DNA of 64,000 nt from the NCBI GenBank assembly GCA_022841745.1, contig JALHQW010000003.1, positions 1-64,000 of the forward strand. Reading direction: 5' to 3'. Position 1 is the first letter of the stretch, and each line of letters starts with the position of its first letter. The notes below the pieces were generated by a model, which saw nothing but the letters and a program-made list of their open reading frames with translations, was not told the origin of the DNA and ran no database searches. The stretch is from Saprospiraceae bacterium. Its GTDB lineage: Bacteria > Bacteroidota > Bacteroidia > Chitinophagales > Saprospiraceae. The position numbers were made by a program, and so were the translations under genes. Of the stretch, positions 33,168 through 41,758 are shown one piece after another.

Positions 33168-35774
33168 TTACCAAACTATCAAACGCTCCGACCATTGCCC
33201 GCCCTGTTCGTCAATGACCCTCAGCGCATAGCAGCCAGCAGAAAGCCCTTTGGTATCTATAGCGGTGGGTTGGTTGTCCAATTCGTTTCTCCGCACAATA
33301 CGGCCAGCCATATCAAAGAGCTGGTAGGAAGCAATCAGGTCAGCGCTTGACAGCAGGTAAACGGTACTGCCAACTGGGGCGGGATTGGGGTAAAATAGGT
33401 AGTCATCATTTTCGACATGGTAAACCGCTATCGGGTCGCTTAATACTTCCCTACCATTGCTGAGCACAAGTTTTAACCGAAAATAGTTCACCCCTTCGAG
33501 GAGTTGAATTCCTTCAAAACCAAAACTTACGGCTTCAATAGGTGCCAACTGAGCTACTTGCTCGTAACCCGTGCCCAAAAGCCTTTCAAGCACGGCAGCC
33601 TGCAAGCCGTAAACCGTGCCGACCGAGGCGTTGAATTCGGCTTTATCGCCTTGTTTTGAACTTAGGAAGAACCCCTTGAGATAGCACCCAACTCCTTGTT
33701 GCTTATAATTGAAGCTGCTGCTCCTCGGCCCAGGGATGCCGTTAAAAATTGGGGCGACAGCGTAGTGGAGCCTCGCCGATTTGCCAATGGCATCTTCTAT
33801 GAAAAAAGTATCGGTGGTCGTTGCCAGCAATTCCATGTACCGGTCGCCCATGCCATAGACTTCGTAGGAAGTGGCGTCCGTTATTTTTTCCCAAAAGAAT
33901 AAGAGTGAATCGGGGCAATCGAAACCGACCATCGGCCTTGGCTGAGGGGCAATCAAAAAATGGCCTGATTCAAAGCTGCCTTGGCTCGTTTCCATCCTAA
34001 GTTGGGCGTGTCCAACCCTGTCTGGCGTTTTCCAATACCGTAAGTGTCTGTCGCCGAGTTGGGCACCATCAGAAATCAACTGCCAATCCTCCCCCAGGAA
34101 ACGGTAGGAAATCACCCCTTCCGTAGCCTGCAAATTGTACTCCCACCGTAACATGAGGGCCTCGTCGGGAGGGAAGAAGCTGCCATCCAATGGTGTCACC
34201 CACCGGAACGTATCGGCAGGTTCTATTTGCCATGTGAGCGAAAATACCTGTTGGCCAGTCATACCCAAAGGCGCTTTCACCCGCAGCCCATAGCTGCCAG
34301 CAGCAGGCCTTTCAAGGGAAACCTGTTCGATATTGTTCAAGTCGTCCTTTGCACGTCGGGCCGGCTGCATCAAGGAGTCAGGGTGTGGGAAGCTGCTCAA
34401 AACCCAAGGCAGCCAAATACTGTCGGTTGGATGGTAGATTATGTCAAAATCGAGGTCGTTCAACAGGGCTTTATCGGTGCCGGGGCTCGCAGCGGGATCA
34501 TTCCAAGCAAGTGTGGCCTTCAGCTTGGCGGTGTTTGTGGGAATGTCTAATGGGAATTCCAGCACTTCGTTGGGGCTTATTTCTCCTGTTTTGAAACGGC
34601 CTTCGAGCATGTTGCGGAGGCTCCGTTCGGCATCCAGGCAGCCAAAGCCAGTTTTGAAGTCTATCCCCGGCGGGCCTGTATCGTATGCCGTATTAACCAA
34701 AATGGCCTTGATGAGCGATGATGGCGGCAGTTGGCCATTTAACGATTCAAGATAGGCCTGCTGCATGAGGATGGAAGTACCAGCCACCAATGCAGCCGAT
34801 TCGGAACTTCCCCCCGTGCCAAAGGCGACCAATTCCGGCTTGATGCGCCCATCGTGGGCCGGGCCCCTCGAACTCATGGGAAGCACCATGCCCAACGAAT
34901 CGGTTGCGCCAACGGTGATGGTGTTTTTGGACAATTTAAATTGCCCTGTAAGGTTGGCGAAACCGTTGAGGCCAGCATACGAGCCGTTGTTGGCTGCCAG
35001 GGCGCCATCGTTCCCGGCAGAAAAAACATGAACCAAGTTAGGATTCCCATTGCAATGGTCGTCGTAGGCCATTGCCAAGAGGCCGTATTCGCTTTCGATG
35101 CCGATGCCGTAAGAATGGTTTTGCGTAGCAATACCCTGCTGCTCAAAATAGGCATCTGCCGTTGGCAAAAGGTCTTGGTAACTTGCCGAAGAAACCAGTA
35201 CCGCTGGTGCCACGCCCAATGCACTGGCTTCGCTATTGCCGCCCCCGCCCAGGATGGTGGCCATCGTAGTGGCATGGATGTCAGATCCAGTTGCGCTGAA
35301 GTCAGAAAGGATGCACCTTCCCACCAAGTCTATATCACTGGTGTCCATCCGCTCCTCTTTGATGGAGGCCACAAGCCCGCCCCCGTCATAGGCCGGGCAA
35401 CATTGTTTGAGCGAGGCAATCCGGTTGAGCGAGTAATCAACAAAAGTACGGACGCCTTCGGCCTTTGGCTTTCCATGTACTTCCATGCGCTTGGCTTTCC
35501 GACCAGTCAAATATTTTTCAAGTTGGCCAAGGTCTGTGACGGCTGCTTGGCCAAGCCAACCATATGGTGTTCGCCTTAAACGGCTGGCATCGGAAGTCAA
35601 TGAATTTATAGGGATGAGCAAACTGTCATCGAGCAGGAATAGCACGTAGTAGCTATCTGCGTTTACGGGAATCCCGTCATGCTGATATAGTGACAATCCG
35701 CTGGGTGGCTGAGCAATAGCCGACGCAGATTGGCAACAGAGCAATGTCAATATATAAAGTATTTTACGGAGCAT
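33168..35774 (-). CDS. Secreted S8 (subtilisin-family) protease with T9SS type A sorting domain
   Basis: 868 residues with a signal peptide (to the Gln-Pro near residue 23). The S8 domain spans ~125-400: catalytic His in SDIHATTMATILGG (~165), Asn of the oxyanion hole in VFSAGNDG (~232), Ser in GGSSESAALVAGTS (~328). The Asp motif is not the usual VIDTG. The matching strand reads LVASIKEERMD, so the acid residue is either replaced or placed differently. A P-domain-like region (~410-520), Ig-like domains and a type A sorting domain (FYPNPAPVGSTVYL ... SERLIVW) follow. It is convergent with the M36 gene. Substrate and activation are unknown. Confidence 0.88.
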   Translation of the reverse strand: MLRKILYILTLLCCQSASAIAQPPSGLSLYQHDGIPVNADSYYVLFLLDDSLLIPINSLTSDASRLRRTPYGWLGQAAVTDLGQLEKYLTGRKAKRMEVHGKPKAEGVRTFVDYSLNRIASLKQCCPAYDGGGLVASIKEERMDTSDIDLVGRCILSDFSATGSDIHATTMATILGGGGNSEASALGVAPAVLVSSASYQDLLPTADAYFEQQGIATQNHSYGIGIESEYGLLAMAYDDHCNGNPNLVHVFSAGNDGALAANNGSYAGLNGFANLTGQFKLSKNTITVGATDSLGMVLPMSSRGPAHDGRIKPELVAFGTGGSSESAALVAGTSILMQQAYLESLNGQLPPSSLIKAILVNTAYDTGPPGIDFKTGFGCLDAERSLRNMLEGRFKTGEISPNEVLEFPLDIPTNTAKLKATLAWNDPAASPGTDKALLNDLDFDIIYHPTDSIWLPWVLSSFPHPDSLMQPARRAKDDLNNIEQVSLERPAAGSYGLRVKAPLGMTGQQVFSLTWQIEPADTFRWVTPLDGSFFPPDEALMLRWEYNLQATEGVISYRFLGEDWQLISDGAQLGDRHLRYWKTPDRVGHAQLRMETSQGSFESGHFLIAPQPRPMVGFDCPDSLLFFWEKITDATSYEVYGMGDRYMELLATTTDTFFIEDAIGKSARLHYAVAPIFNGIPGPRSSSFNYKQQGVGCYLKGFFLSSKQGDKAEFNASVGTVYGLQAAVLERLLGTGYEQVAQLAPIEAVSFGFEGIQLLEGVNYFRLKLVLSNGREVLSDPIAVYHVENDDYLFYPNPAPVGSTVYLLSSADLIASYQLFDMAGRIVRRNELDNQPTAIDTKGLSAGCYALRVIDEQGGQWSERLIVW

Positions 35775-36012
35775 TGATTTGAAGCTGAATAGGCCGCCAA
35801 ATTAGTCAAAAGGATATTTGGAGCTACTTGGTACTTGAAAGCTCGTTCAACATCCCATTGCCATTAGTCGGAATTGATAAAATAATATATTGACAGAATC
35901 GAATAGACGATTTCGTTTCAGAATAAAAAACTAATAAAATTAAATTTTTAGGAATTAAAAATCTTTTTTTATAAAATATTAATAAAAAAATCTCAAATAA
36001 AATCCATTGCCC

Positions 36013-36020
36013 TAATTTTG
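36013..36020 (+). promoter_or_regulatory. Possible -7 box for the M57 protease gene
   Basis: TAATTTTG matches TAnnTTTG. No -33 element at standard distance was found. The leader would be about 155 nt and would include the stem-loop at 36084-36136. Confidence 0.4.
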
Positions 36021-36083
36021 TCCCATCAAGACTTACTTGTCATACCCTTAATTCAACAATCTACAAAGAACTGAAAATTTAAA

Positions 36084-36136
36084 CACTTCACAGCTATCAG
36101 TCAAGCACTGTTAGGCTTGGATGGTGATGTGAAGTG
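36084..36136 (+). promoter_or_regulatory. Nested stem-loop in the M57 protease leader
   Basis: CACTTCACA (36084-36092) pairs with TGTGAAGTG (36128-36136), and inside it CAAGC (36102-36106) pairs with GCTTG (36115-36119). It ends 44 bp before the ATG, with no T-tract, so it is more like a leader structure than a terminator. A regulatory role is inferred only. Confidence 0.5.
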
Positions 36137-36180
36137 CGGGCTACTTATTTCAATCATTCACTTAATCAATTCCAACTATT

Positions 36181-36969
36181 ATGAAGCATTTGTTTTCGTA
36201 TTTGGCTGCCGCACTTCTTTTAGTATCACTTTTCGCATCCTGCGCAAAAGACAATCAAGAAGCCGCTGAACGGGTGGTTTCGCAAGAAGTCCTGAACAAA
36301 ATAGCCGCACTCGGCTTCAGCACAGAAAACGTACAAGTCATCGAAGAAGGCTACCTCGTTGAAAGCTGCATCGTACTGCACGAACATGATTTGGAAGATG
36401 CCAAGGTTGCTAATAGCTTGGTCATCGCCGAGACCGAACAGTACCACACCAACAATTTGGTGGGGGGCTTGCCGAGGACCATCACTATAAGCTCATCTGG
36501 CAACGTGAACACCAACGTATCCACTGCCATTGACGTGGCCATTGCAAGGTACAATGCTGAAAACCTCCAGCTTACCTTCCAGAGGGTTGCCAGTGGTGGA
36601 ACTATCAACATCAAGGTAGTAAATGGTGGCGCCTACATTGCTTCTGCTGGATTCCCAAGCGGTGGCAACCCATATCCAGAAGTTAAATTCAACAAGCAGT
36701 ATCAAAACTGGCAGAACGGCTCACTGGCTTCCGTTTTCGCTCATGAAATCGGCCATTGCATCGGCTTCCGCCACACAGACTACATGAACAGGGCCTACAG
36801 CTGCGGTGGCTCCCCGACCAACGAAGGCGATGGTGGTGTCGGCGCAAATCATATCCCGGGCACACCAACCGGCCCCGATGCCGCCTCTTGGATGCTTGCC
36901 TGCATCGGCAACGGCATTGACAGGCCGTTCAATGGCAACGATAAAACCGCATTGAGCTACCTCTATTAG
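36181..36969 (+). CDS. M57-type (HEIGH) metalloprotease lipoprotein
   Basis: 262 residues. The signal peptide ends with the lipobox-like LFASC (Cys ~21), so it is probably a surface or periplasmic lipoprotein. SLASVFAHEIGHCIGFRHTD (~180-199) has HExxHxxGxxH, the signature of the dual-action HEIGH (M57) family. A Gly/Asn-rich loop and DAASWMLACIGNG follow, which may include the Met-turn (Ser-Trp-Met). No T9SS sorting domain is present. It is the last of the secreted-protease cluster, with a strong terminator immediately after it. Confidence 0.88.
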   Translation: MKHLFSYLAAALLLVSLFASCAKDNQEAAERVVSQEVLNKIAALGFSTENVQVIEEGYLVESCIVLHEHDLEDAKVANSLVIAETEQYHTNNLVGGLPRTITISSSGNVNTNVSTAIDVAIARYNAENLQLTFQRVASGGTINIKVVNGGAYIASAGFPSGGNPYPEVKFNKQYQNWQNGSLASVFAHEIGHCIGFRHTDYMNRAYSCGGSPTNEGDGGVGANHIPGTPTGPDAASWMLACIGNGIDRPFNGNDKTALSYLY

Positions 36970-36994
36970 TCGTGCGCTATCACAATCCGTAAGA

Positions 36995-37030
36995 AAGAAA
37001 AAGGCCAGTCGCTCGACTGGCCTTTTTCTT
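36995..37030. terminator. Bidirectional terminator, 16-bp perfect stem
   Basis: 36995-37010 (AAGAAAAAGGCCAGTC) pairs perfectly with 37015-37030, loop GCTC, with A- and T-runs at both ends. It lies between the convergent M57 gene and the gene ending at 37035 and serves both. Confidence 0.9.
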
Positions 37031-37034
37031 TTTA

Positions 37035-37898
37035 TCAAAACTCCATTGCCAATTCTTTTATCACCTGCCCTCGGCTCGACAGTCGGGCAAAATACTTCCC
37101 TTTCTTGAGCCCTTTTATTTCAAACTCAAACCGGAACTTGTGCTGGCCCCGCTTCTGCTGGCGTCCCTTGAAAAGGGTATGCACCAACTCCCCCGCCTCA
37201 TTGTAAAGGCCAAAATCAACCGGTTGGTCGGCCATTAGGTCATAGTAAAACAGGCCGTTCATAGCGAAAGCTTCCCGCCAGTTAGCCGGTTGGCCGGGCA
37301 GTTGACGGTCTTGCGGTGGTGACTGGTACTGGATATGGTATTCAGGCATGGGCTTGCCGAGCAGGTCGGCCACGTACTTGGTCAAAATTGGGTCGCCAAT
37401 GCCTTCCAAACGGTCGGCATCCGAAACGGCCCAAACGGCATACTGCGCCGATGGGTGCTGGTGCAATTTGTTGTCGTTCAGGTACTTGGCCATTTTCAGC
37501 AGGTGGCCTTCGGCCAATTTTCCCATCTTGAACAAGCTGCCCCCGCCCGGTGAGCCGTCGCTGGCCTCCACGCATAGACCGAACAGTTTGCCCAATCTGG
37601 AGCCGCCGCTTTCCACGAAAAAAGTCTCCTCTTTGCTCACCATCAGGTTCTGCAGGCTGGAGTCGCCCGCCTCGAAGATTTGCCCAGCAGGCACCCTGAC
37701 TTCGAGCTTCTTCTTCGATTTGTTCTTCAGGTTCAGTTGTAGGCATTCGCCAGTATGGCCGCCTGCCGCTTCAGCGGTGACAGCGAGTAGGCCTTTTTTC
37801 ACCGCATCGGCAAGGTCAAGGACTTGGGCAGTTAAGGGGGTGAGGAAGGAAAGCAGGGTGGCGGCCAGCATTGGCAGCCAAACAGTTGTTTTCGTCAT
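37035..37898 (-). CDS. Secreted hypothetical protein
   Basis: 287 residues from the ATG at 37898 (MTKTTVWLPMLAATLLSFLT, then PLTAQ), which gives a standard signal peptide; the longer frame to 37946 would spoil it. The mature part is all-beta in its first half (LQLNLKNKSKKKLEVRVPAG, FEAGDSSLQNLMVSKEETFF, LFGLCVEASDGSPG). A helical region (GHLLKMAKYLNDNKLHQHPS, YAVWAVSDADRLEG) follows, then a beta-sandwich tail (VDFGLYNEAGELVHTLFKGR). I do not recognise a named family. The last ~80 residues resemble the FlgD-like/Ig fold often found at the end of secreted proteins, but the sorting signature YPNP is missing. Confidence 0.7.
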   Translation of the reverse strand: MTKTTVWLPMLAATLLSFLTPLTAQVLDLADAVKKGLLAVTAEAAGGHTGECLQLNLKNKSKKKLEVRVPAGQIFEAGDSSLQNLMVSKEETFFVESGGSRLGKLFGLCVEASDGSPGGGSLFKMGKLAEGHLLKMAKYLNDNKLHQHPSAQYAVWAVSDADRLEGIGDPILTKYVADLLGKPMPEYHIQYQSPPQDRQLPGQPANWREAFAMNGLFYYDLMADQPVDFGLYNEAGELVHTLFKGRQQKRGQHKFRFEFEIKGLKKGKYFARLSSRGQVIKELAMEF

Positions 37899-38129
37899 AA
37901 TAAATTGGACAGGATTTAACGAAGCGGGCGATTTGGAGAAAATCAATTACTCCTCCAGCCCTGTGTTCGCTCGATTGTTATGAACAGCATTTGGTGAATG
38001 GCCTTTTAACGTGCCCTTAACCCCATTTATTGGCGGGAGCTGATTGCCCTTGGCGGAATATTCGCTATCATTGCCACCGATTTTAGGGGATACGCAGCCC
38101 CGCTTTTCACCAACAACCTCTTCATTGGT

Positions 38130-38657
38130 TTGAACCTAACTGCCCGACTCCGCAATGACGACAAGACAGTGCTCAAAGAACTCTTTGAGGCGCACTACCA
38201 GTCCGTATGCGGTGCAGTGCAGCGAATCATCGGCGAACGGGGCATGACGGAAGACCTTGCACAACAGGTGTTCATCCGTTTTTGGGAAAAGCGCCATCTC
38301 ATCCAGGTTGACACCTCGCCGGGTGCCTACCTCCACCGCATGGCCGTCAACGAGGCGCTTGCCTACCTGCGGGCTAAAAAGAACCAACAGCCAGAGGAAC
38401 TGACCTATGCCACCCCCATGCCCGCCGAAGCAGACGGGGAACACCAATTGCTGCAAACGGAACTGCAAACCCAAATCCATCGGGTGATTGATGGGCTGCC
38501 GCCACGCTGCCGCACGGTGTTCCAACTGAGCAGGTTCGAGGAAATGAGCTATCACGAGATTGCGGAGCAAATGGAAATCTCCGTGAAGACGGTGGAGCAC
38601 CAGATGGGAAAGGCGCTAAGGGTATTGCGGGAACAACTGAAAGGATACCTCACCTAA
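38130..38657 (+). CDS. ECF-type RNA polymerase sigma factor
   Basis: 175 residues from the TTG at 38130; no in-frame ATG stands between the preceding stop and the conserved region, so the rare start is supported. Region 2 is FEAHYQSVCGAVQRIIG ... TEDLAQQVFIRFWEKR, and region 4 is PPRCRTVFQLSRFEEMSYHEI ... ISVKTVEHQMGKALRVLR. This is the Bacteroidota sigma-70 ECF group. No anti-sigma (FecR-like) or TonB receptor gene follows, so its partner is elsewhere or it is stand-alone. It is followed by a strong stem-loop at 38719. Confidence 0.9.
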   Translation: MNLTARLRNDDKTVLKELFEAHYQSVCGAVQRIIGERGMTEDLAQQVFIRFWEKRHLIQVDTSPGAYLHRMAVNEALAYLRAKKNQQPEELTYATPMPAEADGEHQLLQTELQTQIHRVIDGLPPRCRTVFQLSRFEEMSYHEIAEQMEISVKTVEHQMGKALRVLREQLKGYLT

Positions 38658-38700
38658 AATAATTCTGGCCTGCCCTATACCACCATTCATTTGCAGTGCT

Positions 38701-38708
38701 TACATTTG
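38701..38708 (+). promoter_or_regulatory. Possible -7 box ahead of a stem-loop
   Basis: TACATTTG followed by CA matches TAnnTTTG, but a TTTG lies only 7 bp upstream and none at the -33 spacing. A transcript from here would begin almost at the stem-loop at 38719 and could be very short, or continue to greA. Confidence 0.3.
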
Positions 38709-38718
38709 CAGAAGAATC

Positions 38719-38770
38719 AAGGCAAGAACGTTTTCGGCAAATAGGCCGGAAACGTTCTTGCCTTTTAGTT
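38719..38770 (+). terminator. 20-bp stem-loop after the sigma-factor gene
   Basis: 38719-38738 (AAGGCAAGAACGTTTTCGGC) pairs with 38745-38764 with a single wobble pair, followed by a short T-run. It lies 60 bp past the sigma-factor stop and is probably its terminator. Confidence 0.75.
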
Positions 38771-39050
38771 CGTTAGCATTCAACCAACGTATTCAGGTTT
38801 TTAACCGCCAAGCAAAGCCCTTCAAGCGGCTTGACGGCGAACAAAACCTCCACTTCTTCCCAATACATTGATGCCTTGAAAACCTTTCGGGGTCAGCCCC
38901 CGCTTGGTACTCGCATCGCTTGCTGTTTGGGAGAAAACCATTTTTTCGTAACCATTCAGCAGGGAGTGTTTTTTGGAAAAATTGAAATTTTTTCAAAAAA
39001 AAGCACCCTTCCAACTTGTTACAATTTTTCAACAAAAAAATCTCGTAGTA

Positions 39051-39521
39051 ATGACCGTTACATATTTGACGCAGGAAGGCCACGACCGACTAAAAGCCGA
39101 AATGGATGAACTGAAGACAAATGGCCGCCAAGAAGCAGCCAAGGCGATCGCAGAAGCACGTGAGAAAGGCGACCTCTCGGAGAACGCCGAATACGACGCC
39201 GCCAAGAATGCACAGGGCATGTTGGAGATGCGCATCAATGAACTTGAAAAAGTGCTTGCCAACGTCCGCATCCTGAACGAAAACGACATGGACACCTCCG
39301 AAGTCCGACTGCTCACGAAAGTGACCATATTGAACAAAAAAACGGGCAAGGAAGATACCTTCAAATTGGTATCTGAGTCGGAGGCTGATCTTAAAAGCAA
39401 GAAAATATCCGCTTCCTCACCAATCGGAAAGGGCTTGCTTGGCAAAAAGCCTGGTGAAACTGCCTTCATCACCACGCCTGCCGGGCAGATGGAGTTCAAG
39501 ATTCTGAATATCTTCATCTAA
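39051..39521 (+). CDS. greA: Transcription elongation factor GreA
   Basis: 156 residues from the ATG at 39051 (MTVTYLTQEGHDRLKAEMDE), the normal length; an upstream frame to 38973 adds a non-family tail. The N-terminal coiled coil ends in the acidic tip region GDLSENAEYDAAKNAQG (residues ~42-58, with the catalytic acids), followed by ISSSPIGKG-type C-terminal beta domain (here ISASSPIGKGLLGKKPGE) and the final FKILNIFI. It rescues backtracked RNA polymerase by transcript cleavage. Its TAA is the first base triplet of a GTACAAA-word hairpin at 39521-39587, likely its terminator. Confidence 0.97.
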   Translation: MTVTYLTQEGHDRLKAEMDELKTNGRQEAAKAIAEAREKGDLSENAEYDAAKNAQGMLEMRINELEKVLANVRILNENDMDTSEVRLLTKVTILNKKTGKEDTFKLVSESEADLKSKKISASSPIGKGLLGKKPGETAFITTPAGQMEFKILNIFI

Positions 39522-39612
39522 AAGTACAAAGTACAAAGGCAAAAGTGGGGGCATTGCCCTTACTTTTGCCTTTTTACTTTGTACTTTTTACTTCATTCTT
39601 TGTACTTTTTCC
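39521..39612 (+). repeat. GTACAAA-word hairpin at the greA stop codon
   Basis: The left arm 39521-39546 (AAAGTACAAAGTACAAAGG then CAAAAGT) and the right arm 39562-39587 are complementary over 26 bp with one mismatch. More ACTTTGTAC-like words follow to 39612. It begins with the last A of the TAA stop codon of greA. Confidence 0.85.
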
Positions 39613-39622
39613 TTAAAAAGAA

Positions 39623-40018
39623 ATGCCCAGCATATTTACCCGCATCATCAACGGCGAAATCCCCTGCTACAAAGTAGCGGAGTCTGAAGATTTCCTCGCC
39701 TTCCTTGACATCAACCCCGTGGCAAAGGGGCATACGCTCGTGGTGCCCAAAACAGAACTGGACTACCTCTTCGACATGGACGACGAAAGCCTTGCAGGGC
39801 TAATGGTCTTCGCAAAACGGGTGGCCAAGGCACTCGACAAGGCCATTGAATGCAAACGGGTCGGCGTGATGGTCATTGGCACGGAGGTACCACATGCCCA
39901 CGTACACCTCATCCCGTTCCAGCGGGAGAGCCAGGTGAGCGTGACCGCTCCGAAGCTCAGTTTTTCAAAGGAGGAAATGGCGGCAATAGCTACCAATATC
40001 AAGGCTGCTTTTGTTTGA
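39623..40018 (+). CDS. HIT-family nucleotide hydrolase
   Basis: 131 residues. IFTRIINGEIPCYKVAESED opens the histidine-triad fold; VAKGHTLVVPKTEL follows, and the triad HAHVHLIP lies at ~93-100 with the nucleophilic central His. These enzymes hydrolyse AMP-linked substrates such as adenosine phosphoramidates. It lies 100 bp after greA, separated by the hairpin, and is convergent with recJ. Confidence 0.93.
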   Translation: MPSIFTRIINGEIPCYKVAESEDFLAFLDINPVAKGHTLVVPKTELDYLFDMDDESLAGLMVFAKRVAKALDKAIECKRVGVMVIGTEVPHAHVHLIPFQRESQVSVTAPKLSFSKEEMAAIATNIKAAFV

Positions 40019-40057
40019 TTGAAACAGTGCCAGGACCTTAAATCTTGCCCAATCCAG

Positions 40058-41758
40058 TTACTCCTTGAACCAAAAATCCCTCACCATCATGCGCAGGTAG
40101 GATTTCCCCTCCCAGCGGTCTTCTTCGATTTTATAGGCGACATGAAATGGCTGCTTTGTGGCAATCTGGGCAAAATGCTCACCCATGCCAAAGGCGACGC
40201 CCGTCACAGTCTTGCTATCGCCTTGCTTTAAGGAAAGCCTCAGGTGGTTTCCCTTCATCAGCTTGGAATGGCCTGTGTCCACCACGTTTTTGGATACAAA
40301 CATGGGGCTGTGGTTGCCGGGTCCAAACGGGGCGAATTGCTTCAGAATCTTCCAAAAACCAGGCGTGATGTCCTTTAAATCTAAGGCGGAAGCCACTTCT
40401 ATTTCGGGGGTTCTATGTATTTCTAATATGCTGCCTTTAACCGCCATTTCAAATCGCTGCTGGAACTGCGGCACAACCTCAAGCGGCATGGTAAGCCCGG
40501 CGGCATGGTCGTGCCCCCCGAAATTGGTCAATAGGTCTTCACAGGTCTTGATGGCTTTGTAAATATTGAAGCCCGGCACGGTGCGGGCCGAACCTACCGC
40601 CATCCCATTCGACTCGGTGAGCAGGATGGCCGGGCGGTGGAAGCGTTCCACCATTCTTGCGGCAGCGATGCCGATGACGCCCTTGTGCCAGTCCTTGTTG
40701 AACAAAACGATGCTCCGCAACTCCTCATAGCCCGCCACAGCCTCGAACTGTCGGGCTGCTTCGTCCTGAATTTGCTGGTCGTGTTCTTTGCGGAGCTGGT
40801 TGCGGCGGAGCAAGACCTGCGCATTTTCAAGTGCAGCAGTCCTGTCTTTTGAAAGCATCAGCTTAACAGCTTGGTCGGCATCGGCAAGTCGGCCAGCAGC
40901 ATTGATGAGCGGTGCGAGTCCAAACACTACGTCGCTGATGGAGAGCGGCACTTGCCTACCCCCAAGTTCGATAAGTGCTTGCAGTCCGGGGCGCCCCGCT
41001 TCGTTGATGGCTTGGAGGCCGTAATGCGCCAGCACCCGGTTCTCGCCCACCATCGGAACAATGTCGGCGGCGATGCTGAGCGCCAGCAGGTCGAGCAGGC
41101 TACGCAGGTAGGCGTCTGACAGATCATTTTTTTGCAGGTAACCTTGCGCCAACTTGAATGCTACCCCACATCCGCTCAGCCCTTTGAAGGGGTAGGCACA
41201 ATCGGGGCGCATGGGGTCGAGCACGGCATCGGCGGCGGGCAGTGGGCCATCGGGCAGGTGGTGGTCGCAGACGATGAAGCCGATGCCATGCTCCTTGGCA
41301 CGGGCCACCTGCGCACGGGCGTTCACGCCGCAGTCCATGGCGATGATGAGTTGGATGCCGTTGGCAATGGCGTACTCCATGCCCGCCATGCTCACGCCAT
41401 AGCCCTCTTTATAGCGGTCGGGGATGTAAAAAGCAGGACTTGCACCAAGGTGGGTAAGGAACTCATGCATCAAAGCCACGGAGGTGGTGCCGTCCACGTC
41501 ATAGTCGCCGTAGAGCAGGATTTTCTCCCCATTTCTCAGCGCCTGCTCCAATCGGGCAACGGCCACATCCATACCTTTCATCAGGAAGGGATCGTGCAGG
41601 TGCGACCAGTGCGGGCGAAAAAAGGACTTGGCCTCGTCGTAGGAGGTAATGCCTCGTTGCGCCAGCAGCCTGCAAAATACTGGGTGGATTTTAAGGACTT
41701 GCTGCAAATGGTCAGCAACGGCTTCATCGGTGGGTTGGAGGGTCCAGCGTTTTCTCAT
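40058..41758 (-). CDS. recJ: Single-stranded-DNA exonuclease RecJ
   Basis: 566 residues. ILLYGDYDVDGTTSVALMHE (~77-96) is the DHH motif I with metal ligands; MDCGVNARAQVARAKEHGIG and IVCDHHLPDGPLP carry motif III. DHHA1 with NFGGHDHAAGLTM (~395) is the substrate domain, and the last ~100 residues form the OB-type domain ending in MVRDFWFKE. It degrades single-stranded DNA 5'-3' in recombination and mismatch repair. It is single on its strand. Confidence 0.96.
   Translation of the reverse strand: MRKRWTLQPTDEAVADHLQQVLKIHPVFCRLLAQRGITSYDEAKSFFRPHWSHLHDPFLMKGMDVAVARLEQALRNGEKILLYGDYDVDGTTSVALMHEFLTHLGASPAFYIPDRYKEGYGVSMAGMEYAIANGIQLIIAMDCGVNARAQVARAKEHGIGFIVCDHHLPDGPLPAADAVLDPMRPDCAYPFKGLSGCGVAFKLAQGYLQKNDLSDAYLRSLLDLLALSIAADIVPMVGENRVLAHYGLQAINEAGRPGLQALIELGGRQVPLSISDVVFGLAPLINAAGRLADADQAVKLMLSKDRTAALENAQVLLRRNQLRKEHDQQIQDEAARQFEAVAGYEELRSIVLFNKDWHKGVIGIAAARMVERFHRPAILLTESNGMAVGSARTVPGFNIYKAIKTCEDLLTNFGGHDHAAGLTMPLEVVPQFQQRFEMAVKGSILEIHRTPEIEVASALDLKDITPGFWKILKQFAPFGPGNHSPMFVSKNVVDTGHSKLMKGNHLRLSLKQGDSKTVTGVAFGMGEHFAQIATKQPFHVAYKIEEDRWEGKSYLRMMVRDFWFKE

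Larger units (their letters stand above)
35775..36180. other. AT-rich divergent region before the M57 protease gene
   Basis: 406 bp without a coding frame. The left part (to ~36000) is very AT-rich. TAATTTTG at 36013-36020 fits the -7 consensus on the plus strand, though no TTTG stands at the right distance. A two-part stem-loop (36084-36136) sits in the putative leader of the downstream gene. Promoters of the S8 protease gene (minus strand, start 35774) should also lie here, but none was clear. Confidence 0.5.
38658..39050. other. 393-bp stretch between the sigma factor and greA
   Basis: It holds a TACATTTG box (38701-38708), a 20-bp stem-loop (38719-38764) right after it, and AT-rich sequence before greA. 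No coding frame is convincing. A CTTGAAAACCTTTCGG stretch upstream of greA is not a recognised riboswitch. Confidence 0.5.

Noticed and set aside
38830-39050. Riboswitch ahead of greA
   Set aside because: I found no conserved core (TPP, cobalamin, SAM, etc.) and no stem paired to hide the start codon.
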